Counted from the first letter of the stretch, positions 1-10,538 are shown. The stretch: DNA of 64,000 bases from Anabaena catenula FACHB-362 (GCF_014698735.1 NZ_JACJTQ010000011.1:62001-126000); one strand, 5' to 3'. Numbers and translations are program-made. Notes: generated by a model not told the origin, from the letters alone.

Positions 1-792
1 TGGTTTTTCATGCGGAACTCTGCTTCAACCACTACAACTACTACTGGGGCTTTTTCACTACCAACAACAGTAGCCAGCGGTACTACCGTAAAAATAGACG
101 GTTCTACCAGTATGGTGACAATTAACCAAAATCTTAAAAATAGTTTTGAGAAACAGTTTGCGGGTACAAAGGTAGAAACATTTGGGAATGGGACAGATAA
201 GGGAATTCAGGATCTATTGGCTGGTAAAGTTGATATTGCCGCAGCTTCCAGACCATTGACAGCACAAGAGCAAGGTCAGGGATTGAAGACTGTTACTGTA
301 ACACAAGATGCGATCGCTCTGATTGTCAGTAAGGCAAATCCTTTCAACCGAGGATTAACCAGCAGCCAAATTGCAGATATTTTTCAGGGAAAAATTAATA
401 ATTGGTCAGCAGTGGGTGGTTCACCTGCAACAATCCGCGTTATTAATCGACCGATAATTAGTGGCACACATCAAACATTTAAAGAATTGGTGTTAAAAGG
501 AGCTAATTTTGGGACGACACCCAACATTACGACATTACCGCAAGATGCTACAACTCCCTTAATTCAAGCTTTGAAAAAAGATGGTATCGGCTATGCTACC
601 TTTGCTCAAGTTGCTAATCAGCAAACCGTGCGAGTTGTTGCTATTGAGGGCTTGACTCCAGAAGCCGCTAGTTATCCTTACAAACGTTCACTGTATTACG
701 TTTATAAAGACCCTGCTAATGTGGGAGTGCAAGCATTCCTAGGCTATGCAACTTCGCCCCAAGGTCAGCAGGCTTTAACATTAGGAAACTAG
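1..792 (+). CDS. PstS-like phosphate-binding domain protein, 5' truncated
   Basis: This is a periplasmic substrate-binding protein of the PstS/phosphate-ABC type. The reading frame is open to the left edge of the window, so the ATG at position 10 is probably internal and the signal peptide is missing. Visible family features are the start of the binding fold with IDGSTSM, the NGTDKGIQDLLAGKVDIAAASR segment, and the NNWSAVGG and YPYKRSLYYVY stretches. The protein ends straight after the binding domain. It is clearly paralogous to the N-terminal domain of the large protein at 60241-63225, which continues into a membrane segment and DUF4912. No pstCAB genes are seen, so phosphate transport itself is not shown and a surface or sensing role is possible. 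Confidence 0.8.
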   Translation, partial: WFFMRNSASTTTTTTGAFSLPTTVASGTTVKIDGSTSMVTINQNLKNSFEKQFAGTKVETFGNGTDKGIQDLLAGKVDIAAASRPLTAQEQGQGLKTVTVTQDAIALIVSKANPFNRGLTSSQIADIFQGKINNWSAVGGSPATIRVINRPIISGTHQTFKELVLKGANFGTTPNITTLPQDATTPLIQALKKDGIGYATFAQVANQQTVRVVAIEGLTPEAASYPYKRSLYYVYKDPANVGVQAFLGYATSPQGQQALTLGN

Positions 793-849
793 TGTAGAAG
801 AAATAGAAAGTTATGATCTGGGAGAATGCTCCCAGTTAAAGGTTAAAAT

Positions 850-885
850 GAATTCTGACTGCTGAATTCTGACTGCTGAATTCTG
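850..885. repeat. 14-bp tandem repeat (GAATTCTGACTGCT)
   Basis: Two and a half copies of a 14-bp unit lie between the PstS-like gene and plsC. The period is a multiple of seven, like the other short tandem repeats in this window. Confidence 0.8.
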
Positions 886-905
886 TTTTATTTATATTAT
901 TTTCT

Positions 906-1544
906 GTGACTAGAACTCGTGAACCCTTAATTAGTTTGGCACTGTATCACGCCTTTAAATGGTCAGTGGTTAGTCCTATGCTGCATACTTACTTTCGGAT
1001 CAAGATTTATGGCGTGGAAAACGTCCCTCAAACGGGCCCATTGCTAGTAGTCAGCAATCATGCCAGTTACTTTGATCCACCAATTGTTTCTAGTTGTGTA
1101 CGTCGTCCCGTCGCGTACATGGCTAAAGAAGAATTATTTAAAGTCCCAGTTTTAGCACAAGCAATTAAATTATACGGTGCTTACCCGGTTAGTCGGGGAA
1201 GTGCTGATCGGACTGCAATCCGTTCTGCTTTAGAATGTCTTGATAATGGTTGGGCTGTGGGCGTTTTTTTAGAAGGGACTCGTACCCCAGATGGTCGGAT
1301 TACTGACCCCAAAAGAGGAGCCGCACTACTAGCAGCAAAGGCAAAAGTACCTTTTTTACCCGTAAGTTTATGGGGTACTGACAAGATTTTACACCCAGGT
1401 TCATCGCTTCCCCGTTCAGTTCCCCTGACTGTCAGAATTGGTAAATTAATTGATGCTCCTAGTTCCACTAATAAACAAGAATTGGAGACATTGACACAAA
1501 AATGTGCATCTGTAATTAATGAAATGCACGATTTAGGGCGATAA
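906..1544 (+). CDS. plsC: 1-acyl-sn-glycerol-3-phosphate acyltransferase (PlsC family)
   Basis: The enzyme transfers an acyl chain to lysophosphatidic acid to make phosphatidic acid, the precursor of membrane lipids. The HX4D catalytic motif is visible (NHASYFD, His52 and Asp57), followed by the block containing FLEGTRTPDG that binds the glycerol phosphate. The length of 212 aa is normal for a short cyanobacterial PlsC. The start is a GTG at 906 with no clear Shine-Dalgarno sequence; it is chosen because the family-typical N-terminus follows. Cyanobacteria carry several paralogues, so the exact substrate is not certain. Confidence 0.88.
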   Translation: MTRTREPLISLALYHAFKWSVVSPMLHTYFRIKIYGVENVPQTGPLLVVSNHASYFDPPIVSSCVRRPVAYMAKEELFKVPVLAQAIKLYGAYPVSRGSADRTAIRSALECLDNGWAVGVFLEGTRTPDGRITDPKRGAALLAAKAKVPFLPVSLWGTDKILHPGSSLPRSVPLTVRIGKLIDAPSSTNKQELETLTQKCASVINEMHDLGR

Positions 1545-2014
1545 TAGCAATTTTAGATTTTGGATTTTCAAGTAAGTGAACCACATTTTTTATTTCACGC
1601 TCCAGAGAAATAAAGAGTGTAGTCCAAATACGTGAAAACTGCGGTCATGTCCACGATAGAAATGAAAATGCCGCAGTTATAGCAGGAGTCAGGAGTCAGG
1701 AGACGCTTCGCAGACCTTCGGTTCAGGAGTCAGGAGTAAACCCTCTTTAAGTGGGAGTTTCATTATCAATTGATGTCCTAACCACCCTGTCCACGGCTAT
1801 ACAAGTAGTCGGACAAAATTAAATTCATTAGTGGAGAGAGAGAACTCTTAACAGGGAACGGGGAACAGAAAAACAATCCGTGTAATTAATTCTGTCGGGG
1901 TACTTATCAATTCACTTAATTAAAGCTACAAATGAATCCCCGCCTCTCACCGTCTCCCCGTCCCCACGTCTGTCCATTTGTATCAATCATAGAAAAAGAG
2001 AGTTTCAAAGAGAG
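1545..2014. repeat. Gene-free spacer with short repeats
   Basis: This 470-bp spacer between plsC and the convergent transferase gene holds repeats of the CAGGAGT type at about 1681-1737, and GGGAACA/GGGGAAC-like units near 1853-1869. Heptamers of the GTTCCCT type begin at 2021 and run into the neighbouring gene. No RNA gene or conserved ORF is visible. Confidence 0.6.
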
Positions 2015-3115
2015 TTAAGAGTTCCCTGTTCCGTGTTCCCTGCTGTATATTCGTTGCCAGACAGTAAAAGCTAAAAGCAAAATAACACTACTGGCACAAG
2101 CCATCATTACTAGCAAACTCATCCCTTGTACTCTCATTGCCAACAGGTTAAAAAACAAGGTAATTGACCACAATGTAAAAGCGGCGTGACGTTGGGATAA
2201 TCCCCAAGCCAGCAAGCGGTGATGTAAATGGTCTTTACCGGGAGTACTGAGAGGGTTTTTTCCTGCCAAGAGTCGCCGGATAAACACCTGAGTAGTGTCT
2301 AAAACTGGCAACAGCAGAAATAAAACCGTGGGGATCAGAGCATAAACAGTATTTTGTTGAAGTTTGCCCAAAATACTAGTTGCTGCTAGTACATAACCGA
2401 AAAAATATGCTCCGGCATCACCCATGATGATGCGCGACGGGTAGAAATTATGGCGCAAAAAGCCTAGTGCTGCACCTGCCAAAGCTGCCAAAACTAAAGT
2501 AGCCGCCGCCCGATTATTAAATTGGGCAGAAACCGCTAACAAATTCATGGCGGTAATGAAACTGATTCCTCCTGCCAAACCATCCATACCATCCATTAAG
2601 TTAATAGCATTGGTAATACCTACAACCCACAATACTGTCAACGCCATCGACAGCAGCGAATCAATAGGAGTACCAAACATCACTTTGATGCTGATGCCAT
2701 TGGCAACCAGCAACAGTGCTGTCGTAATCTGCGCCCACAACCGAACAGAAGGGGGTAAGCCAAATTGGTCATCAATAAAGCCGACAAGGACTAATATCGA
2801 CCCTCCTAACAGAATCGTTAAAACTTGAGCTAATACGCCTTGGAGTTCAATAGGACGTAAAAGGCTGGCTAGTACCAAAGCGGCGATAACACCGGCATAG
2901 ATAGCCAAACCTCCTGCATTAGGTAAAGGTTCTCGATTTAGTCGCCGGGCGTTGGGTTGGTCTGCCCAACCTACCCGTAAGGCAAATTTGCGTATAATCG
3001 GCATTAAACGCCACGTTACAAGCCAAGCCAAAAGAAAAGTAAAAACTACTGCCAACCAGCCGGTGCCGCTAGGGTCAGCAATACCAAGGGATTTCAGGGA
3101 GTTCTCTAGGTTCAT
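2015..3115 (-). CDS. UDP-GlcNAc/MurNAc-type undecaprenyl-phosphate sugar-1-phosphate transferase (WecA/MraY superfamily)
   Basis: This integral membrane enzyme transfers a sugar-1-phosphate from a UDP-sugar to undecaprenyl phosphate, starting a cell-surface glycan. The protein has about ten hydrophobic segments. It carries the superfamily motifs DDQFGLPP, NLMDGMDGLAGG (catalytic Asp loop), GDAGAYFFGY and HLHHRL near the C-terminus. The HLHHRL motif favours the WecA/TagO branch over MraY. The last residues (SREHGTGNS) are encoded by three GTTCCCT-type heptamers at 2021-2041, so the C-terminal tail seems to have been rewritten by a repeat. The start at 3115 lies 158 bp from the divergent groEL. 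Confidence 0.88.
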   Translation of the reverse strand: MNLENSLKSLGIADPSGTGWLAVVFTFLLAWLVTWRLMPIIRKFALRVGWADQPNARRLNREPLPNAGGLAIYAGVIAALVLASLLRPIELQGVLAQVLTILLGGSILVLVGFIDDQFGLPPSVRLWAQITTALLLVANGISIKVMFGTPIDSLLSMALTVLWVVGITNAINLMDGMDGLAGGISFITAMNLLAVSAQFNNRAAATLVLAALAGAALGFLRHNFYPSRIIMGDAGAYFFGYVLAATSILGKLQQNTVYALIPTVLFLLLPVLDTTQVFIRRLLAGKNPLSTPGKDHLHHRLLAWGLSQRHAAFTLWSITLFFNLLAMRVQGMSLLVMMACASSVILLLAFTVWQRIYSREHGTGNS

Positions 3116-3214
3116 CTCCCAATTCCACCATTACTGCCAGTATCTAAAATGAGCATTAACTGTAATATTAATCAATTTTTTATTTGTATCTGTTAAATTC
3201 AGTAGCTGAGGCAC

Positions 3215-3241
3215 TTAGCACTCTTTGCCTGTGAGTGCTAA
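3215..3241 (+). promoter_or_regulatory. CIRCE operator (HrcA site) of groEL
   Basis: A perfect CIRCE element is present: TTAGCACTC, a 9-bp spacer, then GAGTGCTAA. It ends 32 bp before the groEL ATG. HrcA repressor is expected to bind here and to release on heat shock. Confidence 0.96.
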
Positions 3242-3270
3242 ATTGTCTAATGGAAGCGCTAGAGAAATAA

Positions 3271-4965
<1,695 letters not shown>

Positions 4966-5003
4966 TCACAACTTCCCCAAATAATTAATTTTTAATTTTT
5001 TCT

Positions 5004-5038
5004 ACAGTTTGTCTTCACAAAAAGGCAAACTGTTTTTT
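5004..5038 (+). terminator. Rho-independent terminator of groEL
   Basis: The arms ACAGTTTG (5004-5011) and CAAACTGT (5026-5033) form a stem followed by a T-run. It lies 39 bp after the groEL stop codon. Confidence 0.85.
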
Positions 5039-5346
5039 ATAGCATTCAGAAATTTTGCAGAAACTTATAAATGTTATTATGTCGGCTGTAATACTGCTGA
5101 CTTTTCACGATAATTGTAAAAAGCGGCTTTGCTCAAGGTCAATTACAATAATTCGTAATTCATAATAATGCTTACAGTCCCGCTAGGGATACATAATAAT
5201 GCCTAAGGCAGGCTACCGCCAACGTAATTAAGTTTTGTAATGAAGATTTAGACCTTGCCTAACATACTTGCTGCTTTTAGAAGCTCTTGACTTAAACCCC
5301 CAGAATTAGTTAGAACCTTTGACAAATGACTATTAGGTAAAAATGC
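5039..5346. other. AT-rich spacer upstream of corA
   Basis: The spacer holds two short similar stretches around 5156-5225 (CATAATAATGCTTACAG and CATAATAATGCCTAAGG) typical of dispersed cyanobacterial repeats. No convincing Mg2+ riboswitch or small gene is visible. Confidence 0.45.
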
Positions 5347-6492
5347 ATGATTAGAAAAATTCGCCGTACTTCTAAAGTTATTACTAAAAAATATGAGAAA
5401 GAATATTATCATCAACCAGGAACTCTGCCAGGCACAATCATCATTGATGAAAATGCTGAACAGCCAATTATTTTTATAATTGACTATAACCAAACTAACT
5501 TTATCCGTGAACAAATTACTAACCCTGAAGATTGCCTTAATTATTTGGATACAGAATCTGTTTCTTGGGTAGATGTACAAGGCTTAGGTAATAGAGATGT
5601 CTTAGAACGCTTGGGGAAAGTTTTTGATTTACATCCTCTAGTTTTAGAAGATGTGGTGAATATGACAGAGCGTCCCAAAATTGAAGATTATGAAGACCAA
5701 TTGCTGATTATTGCTCGCATGGTAGTACCGAAGGAAAAAGGCTATGGTTTTTATAGTGAACAAGTAAGTTTAGTATTGGCAAAATATTATTTACTCACAG
5801 TTCAGGAGGAAGCAGAACATGATTGTCTGGAAGGAGTAAGGGTGCGAATTGAAAAAAATAAAGGTATTATTCGCAAACAAGGAGCGGATTATTTAGCTTA
5901 TTCTTTATTAGATGCAATTATTGATGGCTTTTTTCCCGTATTAGAACTTTATGGCGAGCAAATTGAAGAGTTGGAGCAGGAAGTAATTATTAAACCTACC
6001 CCACAAACACTACGAAAAATTTATCAAATCAGACGAGAATTACTGCAACTACGTCGTGCAATCTGGCCTCAACGGGATGCAATTAATTCTTTAATTAGAG
6101 ATGGCAGTGAACTAATTGGTGATGAAGTGCGAATTTATTTACGAGACTGTTATGATCATACGGTGCAAGTGATGGATATGGTGGAAACTTACCGAGAACT
6201 ATCATCTGGATTAATGGATGTTTATCTTTCCGCAGTTAGCAACAAAATGAATGAAATTATGAAACTGCTAACTGTAGTTTCATCAATTTTTATTCCCCTA
6301 ACTTTTGTGGCTGGAATATATGGCATGAATTTTAATACTGAAAAATCGCCATATAATATGCCTGAACTGAATTGGTATTGGGGTTATCCATTATGCTTGG
6401 CATTCATGGCAATGATTGCTGGTATATTAATATTCTTTTTTTGGCGACGGGGTTGGCTAAATAATTCAGTAGATATTAATAAGCATGATTAA
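5347..6492 (+). CDS. corA: Magnesium/cobalt transporter CorA
   Basis: CorA is a pentameric inner-membrane channel for Mg2+ (also Co2+ and Ni2+). The large cytoplasmic N-terminal domain is followed by two C-terminal transmembrane helices. The signature YGMNF lies at the end of the first one (Gly326-Met327-Asn328). A second helix (LAFMAMIAGILIFFFW) and a short charged tail follow. The length of 381 aa is a little over the classic bacterial size because of an N-terminal extension of about 50 residues. The ATG at 5347 is the only plausible start. Confidence 0.94.
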   Translation: MIRKIRRTSKVITKKYEKEYYHQPGTLPGTIIIDENAEQPIIFIIDYNQTNFIREQITNPEDCLNYLDTESVSWVDVQGLGNRDVLERLGKVFDLHPLVLEDVVNMTERPKIEDYEDQLLIIARMVVPKEKGYGFYSEQVSLVLAKYYLLTVQEEAEHDCLEGVRVRIEKNKGIIRKQGADYLAYSLLDAIIDGFFPVLELYGEQIEELEQEVIIKPTPQTLRKIYQIRRELLQLRRAIWPQRDAINSLIRDGSELIGDEVRIYLRDCYDHTVQVMDMVETYRELSSGLMDVYLSAVSNKMNEIMKLLTVVSSIFIPLTFVAGIYGMNFNTEKSPYNMPELNWYWGYPLCLAFMAMIAGILIFFFWRRGWLNNSVDINKHD

Positions 6493-6571
6493 AAATGCCA
6501 CCCAAAAAATTATAATCAATAAATTAATCTAACAATCGACAAAATATTAGCGGGAGTTGAAGAACAAATTT

Positions 6572-7288
6572 ATGGCAATACAAAGCGGCGATCAAAATCT
6601 CATTGTTTTGACGGTTTATATTCTGGGGGTATATTACACATTCAATCGCATGATTGAATCTATCGACGATATGGTAATGCTGAATTTTCAGAAAGCTCTT
6701 GTTGATGAACAATTAAAAGAGCAAAATCTCCAAGATACAGTGGGCATTTCTTTTAAGACAAGTAATTATGGTTTAGATAAGATAGAAACTGATCTGAAAG
6801 AGTTATCAATGAGTATTGAAAATAAATCAGAAAGTATTGCCATATACGTTGATTGGGATAATAGTTCTTTTGTGGTTGAACATACTCAGCAATCCCGCCG
6901 AGTGATTCGCAAATCCCCAGATTTAACTCGTGATTTAGCCATACCCCAAGTACCTACTATCATTGCTCCTAAGAAAACTATTTCGGAAAATGTCACCGCA
7001 GAAGATGTTTTTCAACGAGATAAAGAATTAGGTATTTATAAACCAGCATCGCCTTTAATTAATGTTGCTGCCATCAAAAAGAATGATAAGCAAAAGAAGT
7101 TATACAAAGACTTTCTAGATGGCACAAAGGATTTAGAATTTTCATTACAACTCGTGCTGCGGATTTCGGAAATGAGAGTCGGTATTGCTCCTGGTATCAA
7201 TGTTCCTCCAGTGTCAATTATCAATTGTCCCTTTACCATCACCAAGCTACCCTGGACTTACGCTTTACCTTGGAATAAAAAGAAGTAA
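6572..7288 (+). CDS. Uncharacterised cyanobacterial protein
   Basis: I do not recognise this family. The ATG at 6572 (MAIQSGDQN) is preferred over an in-frame TTG at 6557, because GGGAG at 6552-6556 can only serve as ribosome-binding site for the later start. The predicted protein of about 238 aa is soluble and has a hydrophobic patch near the N-terminus. A Lys-rich stretch lies near residues 170-185 and a Pro-rich C-terminus ends in PWNKKK. It lies between corA and rnpB on the same strand. No catalytic motif is evident. Confidence 0.6.
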   Translation: MAIQSGDQNLIVLTVYILGVYYTFNRMIESIDDMVMLNFQKALVDEQLKEQNLQDTVGISFKTSNYGLDKIETDLKELSMSIENKSESIAIYVDWDNSSFVVEHTQQSRRVIRKSPDLTRDLAIPQVPTIIAPKKTISENVTAEDVFQRDKELGIYKPASPLINVAAIKKNDKQKKLYKDFLDGTKDLEFSLQLVLRISEMRVGIAPGINVPPVSIINCPFTITKLPWTYALPWNKKK

Positions 7289-7331
7289 TTCCGATCCAGA
7301 CACAGATGGCGATCAAAGCGTACACTGGATA

Positions 7332-7704
7332 AAGGAGAGAGTAGGCGTAGGCAGTTGCAGATCAGTTATCAACACTGGTTTGAGGAAAGTCCGGGCTTCC
7401 GAAAGACCAAACTTGCTGGATAACGTCCAGTGCGAGCGATCGTGAGGATAGTGCCACAGAAAGATACCGCCCATCAATTTTAAATTGGTTGGTAAGGGTG
7501 CAAAGGTGCGGTAAGAGCGCACCAGCAGCATCGAGAGGTGCTGGCTCGGTAAACCCCGGTTGGGAGCAAGGCCAGAGGAACTATGGTTGGTCTTTTACCA
7601 GTTCCGTTAAACAAGAGCCGCTAGAGGTGTCTGGTAACAGGCATCCCAGATAGATAACTGCCCTCGAAAGAGAACAGAACCCGGCTTACTACCGACTCTC
7701 TTCT
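7332..7704 (+). ncRNA. rnpB: RNase P RNA (M1 RNA)
   Basis: This is the catalytic RNA that matures tRNA 5' ends. The conserved stretches GAGGAAAGTCCGGGCTTCC (7381-7399), AGGATAGTGCCACAGAAA (starting at 7445) and, near the 3' end, AACAGAACCCGGCTTACT are all present. The two ends pair to form P1 (AAGGAGAGAGT with ACTCTCTTCT). The length of about 370 nt fits cyanobacterial type A RNase P RNA. The exact ends are estimated from the P1 pairing. Confidence 0.95.
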
Positions 7705-7706
7705 TT

Positions 7707-7748
7707 AAACGAATTATGGATTTTTTATTTTCCATAGTTCGTTTTTTA
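7707..7748 (+). terminator. Terminator after rnpB
   Basis: A long stem of AAACGAATTATGGA with TCCATAGTTCGTTT is followed by a T-run. It starts directly after the P1 helix of rnpB. Confidence 0.85.
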
Positions 7749-8052
7749 GTTTCAGCGATTAGAAATCACCGCTACACAAACTAAGTCCACACTATGGCTA
7801 ACGCCACGCTACGCTATCGACAAGCTCAGTGACCGCCTGCGTGGACTAATGAAAAATCAAAAATTTCAAACCCTCACATCATGAAGCTTTAAATGCACCT
7901 TTACTAAAACCAGAGAAAAAGAAAAGAGCGAAGAAAAGTAATTAATTGTTAACCTAAATAGCTAGGGGTTTAGCATTGCTAAACCCCTACAAAAATTTTA
8001 TCCATATCATGATTTTGGTGAATTGCTATAGAATAAACCTCTACCATAAATC
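7749..8052. repeat. Spacer with AGGGGTTTAGCA palindrome
   Basis: A 27-bp palindrome (TAGGGGTTTAGCA, one base, TGCTAAACCCCTA) lies at 7963-7989. Related copies occur at 17521-17549, 20273-20299 and 46226-46254. The rest of the spacer shows no ORF of note. Confidence 0.8.
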
Positions 8053-8310
8053 TTAGGCGTTAATATCGTCCCAAAGCTGTGAAACTGGGAAAGTTTGCCC
8101 TGTTGCTACCTGTCGCATTGACTCTTGCAGATCAGCTAATATTTGTGCTTTTGGCTCTTGTTCATCAATCCAAGCTAAACCACTGGTATTATCAGAGTTG
8201 ATGGAACTTATAAGCTGTTTCCAAAGTTCTACGGGAACGAGTACATCGGTTGTTTCTCCGTCTACATTGGTGACATAACGAATCTGACTTTCAATCTGTG
8301 CAATCATCAT
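8053..8310 (-). CDS. Small acidic protein, possible orphan antitoxin-type
   Basis: This is an 85-aa protein. Its N-terminal half resembles a short beta-rich segment (IRYVTNVDGETTDVLVPVELW) and its C-terminal half is acidic and helical (QEPKAQILADLQESMRQV), ending in SQLWDDINA. Small cyanobacterial proteins of this look often sit beside RelE/ParE-type toxins. No toxin gene is adjacent here, so the antitoxin idea is only a guess. It is convergent with neither neighbour and stands alone between rnpB and rnc. Confidence 0.55.
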   Translation of the reverse strand: MMIAQIESQIRYVTNVDGETTDVLVPVELWKQLISSINSDNTSGLAWIDEQEPKAQILADLQESMRQVATGQTFPVSQLWDDINA

Positions 8311-8491
8311 CGGTTGATCTCTCGCTTCATGTTTTTATTGTAGGGTAGGCGATCGCTAATTCCAAATTTCATAAATCTTTGCATTTATGAAAATGCTGAC
8401 ACAGTAAGTTTTTCCACAAAAACCAACTTGTATTTATACTCTATATTTAATGCTAAGTTAGGATTATTAGCCCTTTTTCCACACTTACTGA

Positions 8492-9229
8492 ATGTCTCTC
8501 GTTTATCCCCGCCGTCAACGGCAACTTGAAAGTTTAGTCCAAAAGCTGGGTTTGTCAAAAGATGCACCGATAAAGTGGCCTTTACTTGATTTGGCGCTAA
8601 CTCATGCGACTGTTTCTGAGTCGGCAAATTATGAACAGCTGGAGTTTGTGGGTGATGCGGTGGTGCGGCTGGTAGCGGCTGTAATGTTATGGGAACATTA
8701 TCCTGATTGCTCTGTGGGGGATTTTGCGGCTATTCGTTCCGTTTTGGTGAGCGATCGCATTCTTGCCCAATTAGCAAGAGGATATGGTTTAGAATTATAC
8801 TTACTCGTCGCTGGTAGTGCTACCGCTGATCATGTTGGTCAAGAATCAAGACTTGCAGATGCTTTTGAAGCAGTTCTGGGAGCGCTTTATCTCAGTACTC
8901 ACAATCTCAATCTGATTCGTCCTTGGTTAGATCCCCACTTCCAACAACTGACTACAGAAATTCGTCTTGATCCCGCAAGACTCAACTATAAAGCGGCTCT
9001 CCAAGAATGGACTCAGGCACAATTTAAAGTTCTGCCAGAGTATCGAGTAGTGGAGGTGAATCAACCCCACGGCACTCAAGAGCGTTTTGTGGCTGAAGTT
9101 TGGTTAAATGAAAAAATGTTAGGACAAGGCAAGGGACGCTCTATTAAAGCAGCTGAACAGGCAGCAGCTAAAGTAGCTTATGTAGCAGTTACTGAAGAGG
9201 TGATTGCTAAGGGAGCAAATGACAAATGA
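8492..9229 (+). CDS. rnc: Ribonuclease III
   Basis: RNase III cleaves double-stranded RNA in rRNA and mRNA processing. The signature ANYEQLEFVGDAVVRLV (around residues 46-62) contains the catalytic Glu and Asp. A second acidic cluster is in ADAFEAVLGALYL. A C-terminal dsRNA-binding domain ends with GKGRSIKAAEQAAAKVAY. The length of 245 aa is normal. The stop lies 10 bp before the next gene on the same strand, so the two are probably co-transcribed. Confidence 0.93.
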   Translation: MSLVYPRRQRQLESLVQKLGLSKDAPIKWPLLDLALTHATVSESANYEQLEFVGDAVVRLVAAVMLWEHYPDCSVGDFAAIRSVLVSDRILAQLARGYGLELYLLVAGSATADHVGQESRLADAFEAVLGALYLSTHNLNLIRPWLDPHFQQLTTEIRLDPARLNYKAALQEWTQAQFKVLPEYRVVEVNQPHGTQERFVAEVWLNEKMLGQGKGRSIKAAEQAAAKVAYVAVTEEVIAKGANDK

Positions 9230-9239
9230 CTAAAAACTA

Positions 9240-10289
9240 ATGACTCATATTAAACTTGCGATCATCGGGGTAGGACGTTGGGGAGTACATTTACTGCGAA
9301 ATTTTTTAGCACATCCTCAAGTGTATGTAGTGGCTGTAGTAGACAACCATCCAGCAAGATTGACAGCAGTCCAACAACAATTCAATTTAGGTGAAGATGT
9401 ATTATTAACAACTGATTGGCAAGTTGTCAAGCAAGTTCCAGGAGTGAATGCAATAGCGATCGCAACTCCTGCTACCACTCACTATGCCTTAATTAAAGAT
9501 GCTCTCCAGCTGGGATATCATGTTTTGGCAGAAAAACCCTTAACTCTTAATCCAGAAGAATGCCGGGAACTTTGCCAATTAGCCGATTATCAGCAATTGA
9601 TACTCATGGTTGATCACACCTATTTATTTCATCCAGCCGTGGAACGAGGTCAAACTGTTGTTCAGTCTGGTCAATTAGGTGCTTTACGTTATGGCTATGC
9701 TACCCGCACCCATTTGGGTCCCGTTCGGCAAGATGTTGATGCATTGTGGGATTTAGCTATTCACGATATCGCCATCTTTAACACTTGGTTAGGTGAATTA
9801 CCTGTGAAAGTACAAGCAACAGGTACGGTGTGGCTACAGGAAAATAGGGAAATTGAGGGAACCGCAACAGAAAACCAAGGTTTAGCTGATTTAGTTTGGG
9901 TAAAGCTGACTTATCCAGATCAATTTCAAGCCTATATTCACCTATGTTGGCTAAATCCTGATAAACAGAGACGATTAGGGATTGTGGGTAGCAAGGGTAG
10001 CTTGATTTTTGATGAAATGTCCTCCCCATCACCGTTAACTCTGATACATGGAGAGTTTTCTCAACAGGAAAATTTCTTTATTCCTGTGAATCAAAGCCAA
10101 GAAGTGCTGGACATTGAAAAGGGTGAACCATTACAGAAAGTGTGCGATCGCTTTGTTGTCTCTATCCTCCAGAATACCCCTTCTCTGGTTTCCTCTGGTT
10201 GGGTAGGTAGAGAATTAGTAGAAATTCTCACCGCTTTGACGACATCTCTTCAGCAAGGTGGTAAATCTATTAAAATCACTAATCCTTAA
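9240..10289 (+). CDS. Gfo/Idh/MocA family NAD(P)-dependent oxidoreductase
   Basis: The N-terminal Rossmann fold has the motif GVGRWGVH (residues 10-17) and an AEKPLTLNPEEC segment carrying the EKP motif of the family. The second domain includes DLAIHDIAIF. Members act on sugars, inositols or other polyols, or on bilins (biliverdin reductase). The substrate here cannot be assigned. The length of 349 aa is typical. It starts 10 bp after rnc. Confidence 0.85.
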   Translation: MTHIKLAIIGVGRWGVHLLRNFLAHPQVYVVAVVDNHPARLTAVQQQFNLGEDVLLTTDWQVVKQVPGVNAIAIATPATTHYALIKDALQLGYHVLAEKPLTLNPEECRELCQLADYQQLILMVDHTYLFHPAVERGQTVVQSGQLGALRYGYATRTHLGPVRQDVDALWDLAIHDIAIFNTWLGELPVKVQATGTVWLQENREIEGTATENQGLADLVWVKLTYPDQFQAYIHLCWLNPDKQRRLGIVGSKGSLIFDEMSSPSPLTLIHGEFSQQENFFIPVNQSQEVLDIEKGEPLQKVCDRFVVSILQNTPSLVSSGWVGRELVEILTALTTSLQQGGKSIKITNP

Positions 10290-10360
10290 TTTTATGATTT
10301 GTAGTAACCGTTCAGCGGGTTAGACAAGCGATCGCCATAAATTTAATTTATATAGGACTA

Positions 10361-10445
10361 AATATACAGCGCTTCCTACTGTTATCAGGTACAGTTTTTT
10401 ATCCTAAGTAGGGGCGGGGTTTCCCCGCCCTATATTGTATTGAAT
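10361..10445 (+). repeat. Dispersed repeat, copy 1 (inverse copy at 41352-41447)
   Basis: The segment starting ATATACAGCGCTT, through ACAGTTTTTTATCC and GGGGCGGGGTTTCCCCGCCC to TATTGTATTGAAT, recurs as its reverse complement at 41352-41447 beside the P-type ATPase gene. Only scattered mismatches and a small indel separate the two. No ORF is present, so it is a non-autonomous dispersed element. Confidence 0.85.
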
Positions 10446-10504
10446 AGGGTTTCCCCGCTCTATATTGTATTGAATGGGGTTTCCCCGCCCTATATCGTAT
10501 TGGA
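10416..10504 (+). repeat. Three tandem 30-bp repeats
   Basis: Three copies of a 30-bp unit (GGGGTTTCCCCGCCCTATAT followed by TGTATTGAAT, with small changes) lie downstream of the oxidoreductase gene. Copy one is the end of the dispersed repeat that starts at 10361. Confidence 0.85.
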
Positions 10505-10538
10505 TTCTGAAAATAAAACTTAATTCCAAGAGGAAATA

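Noticed and set aside
5041..5346. Mg2+ riboswitch (M-box) upstream of corA
   Set aside because: No conserved helices were found by eye, and the spacer is repetitive AT-rich DNA.
10416..10504. Short CRISPR array of 30-bp units
   Set aside because: The 30-bp units follow each other without unique spacers, and only three copies exist.
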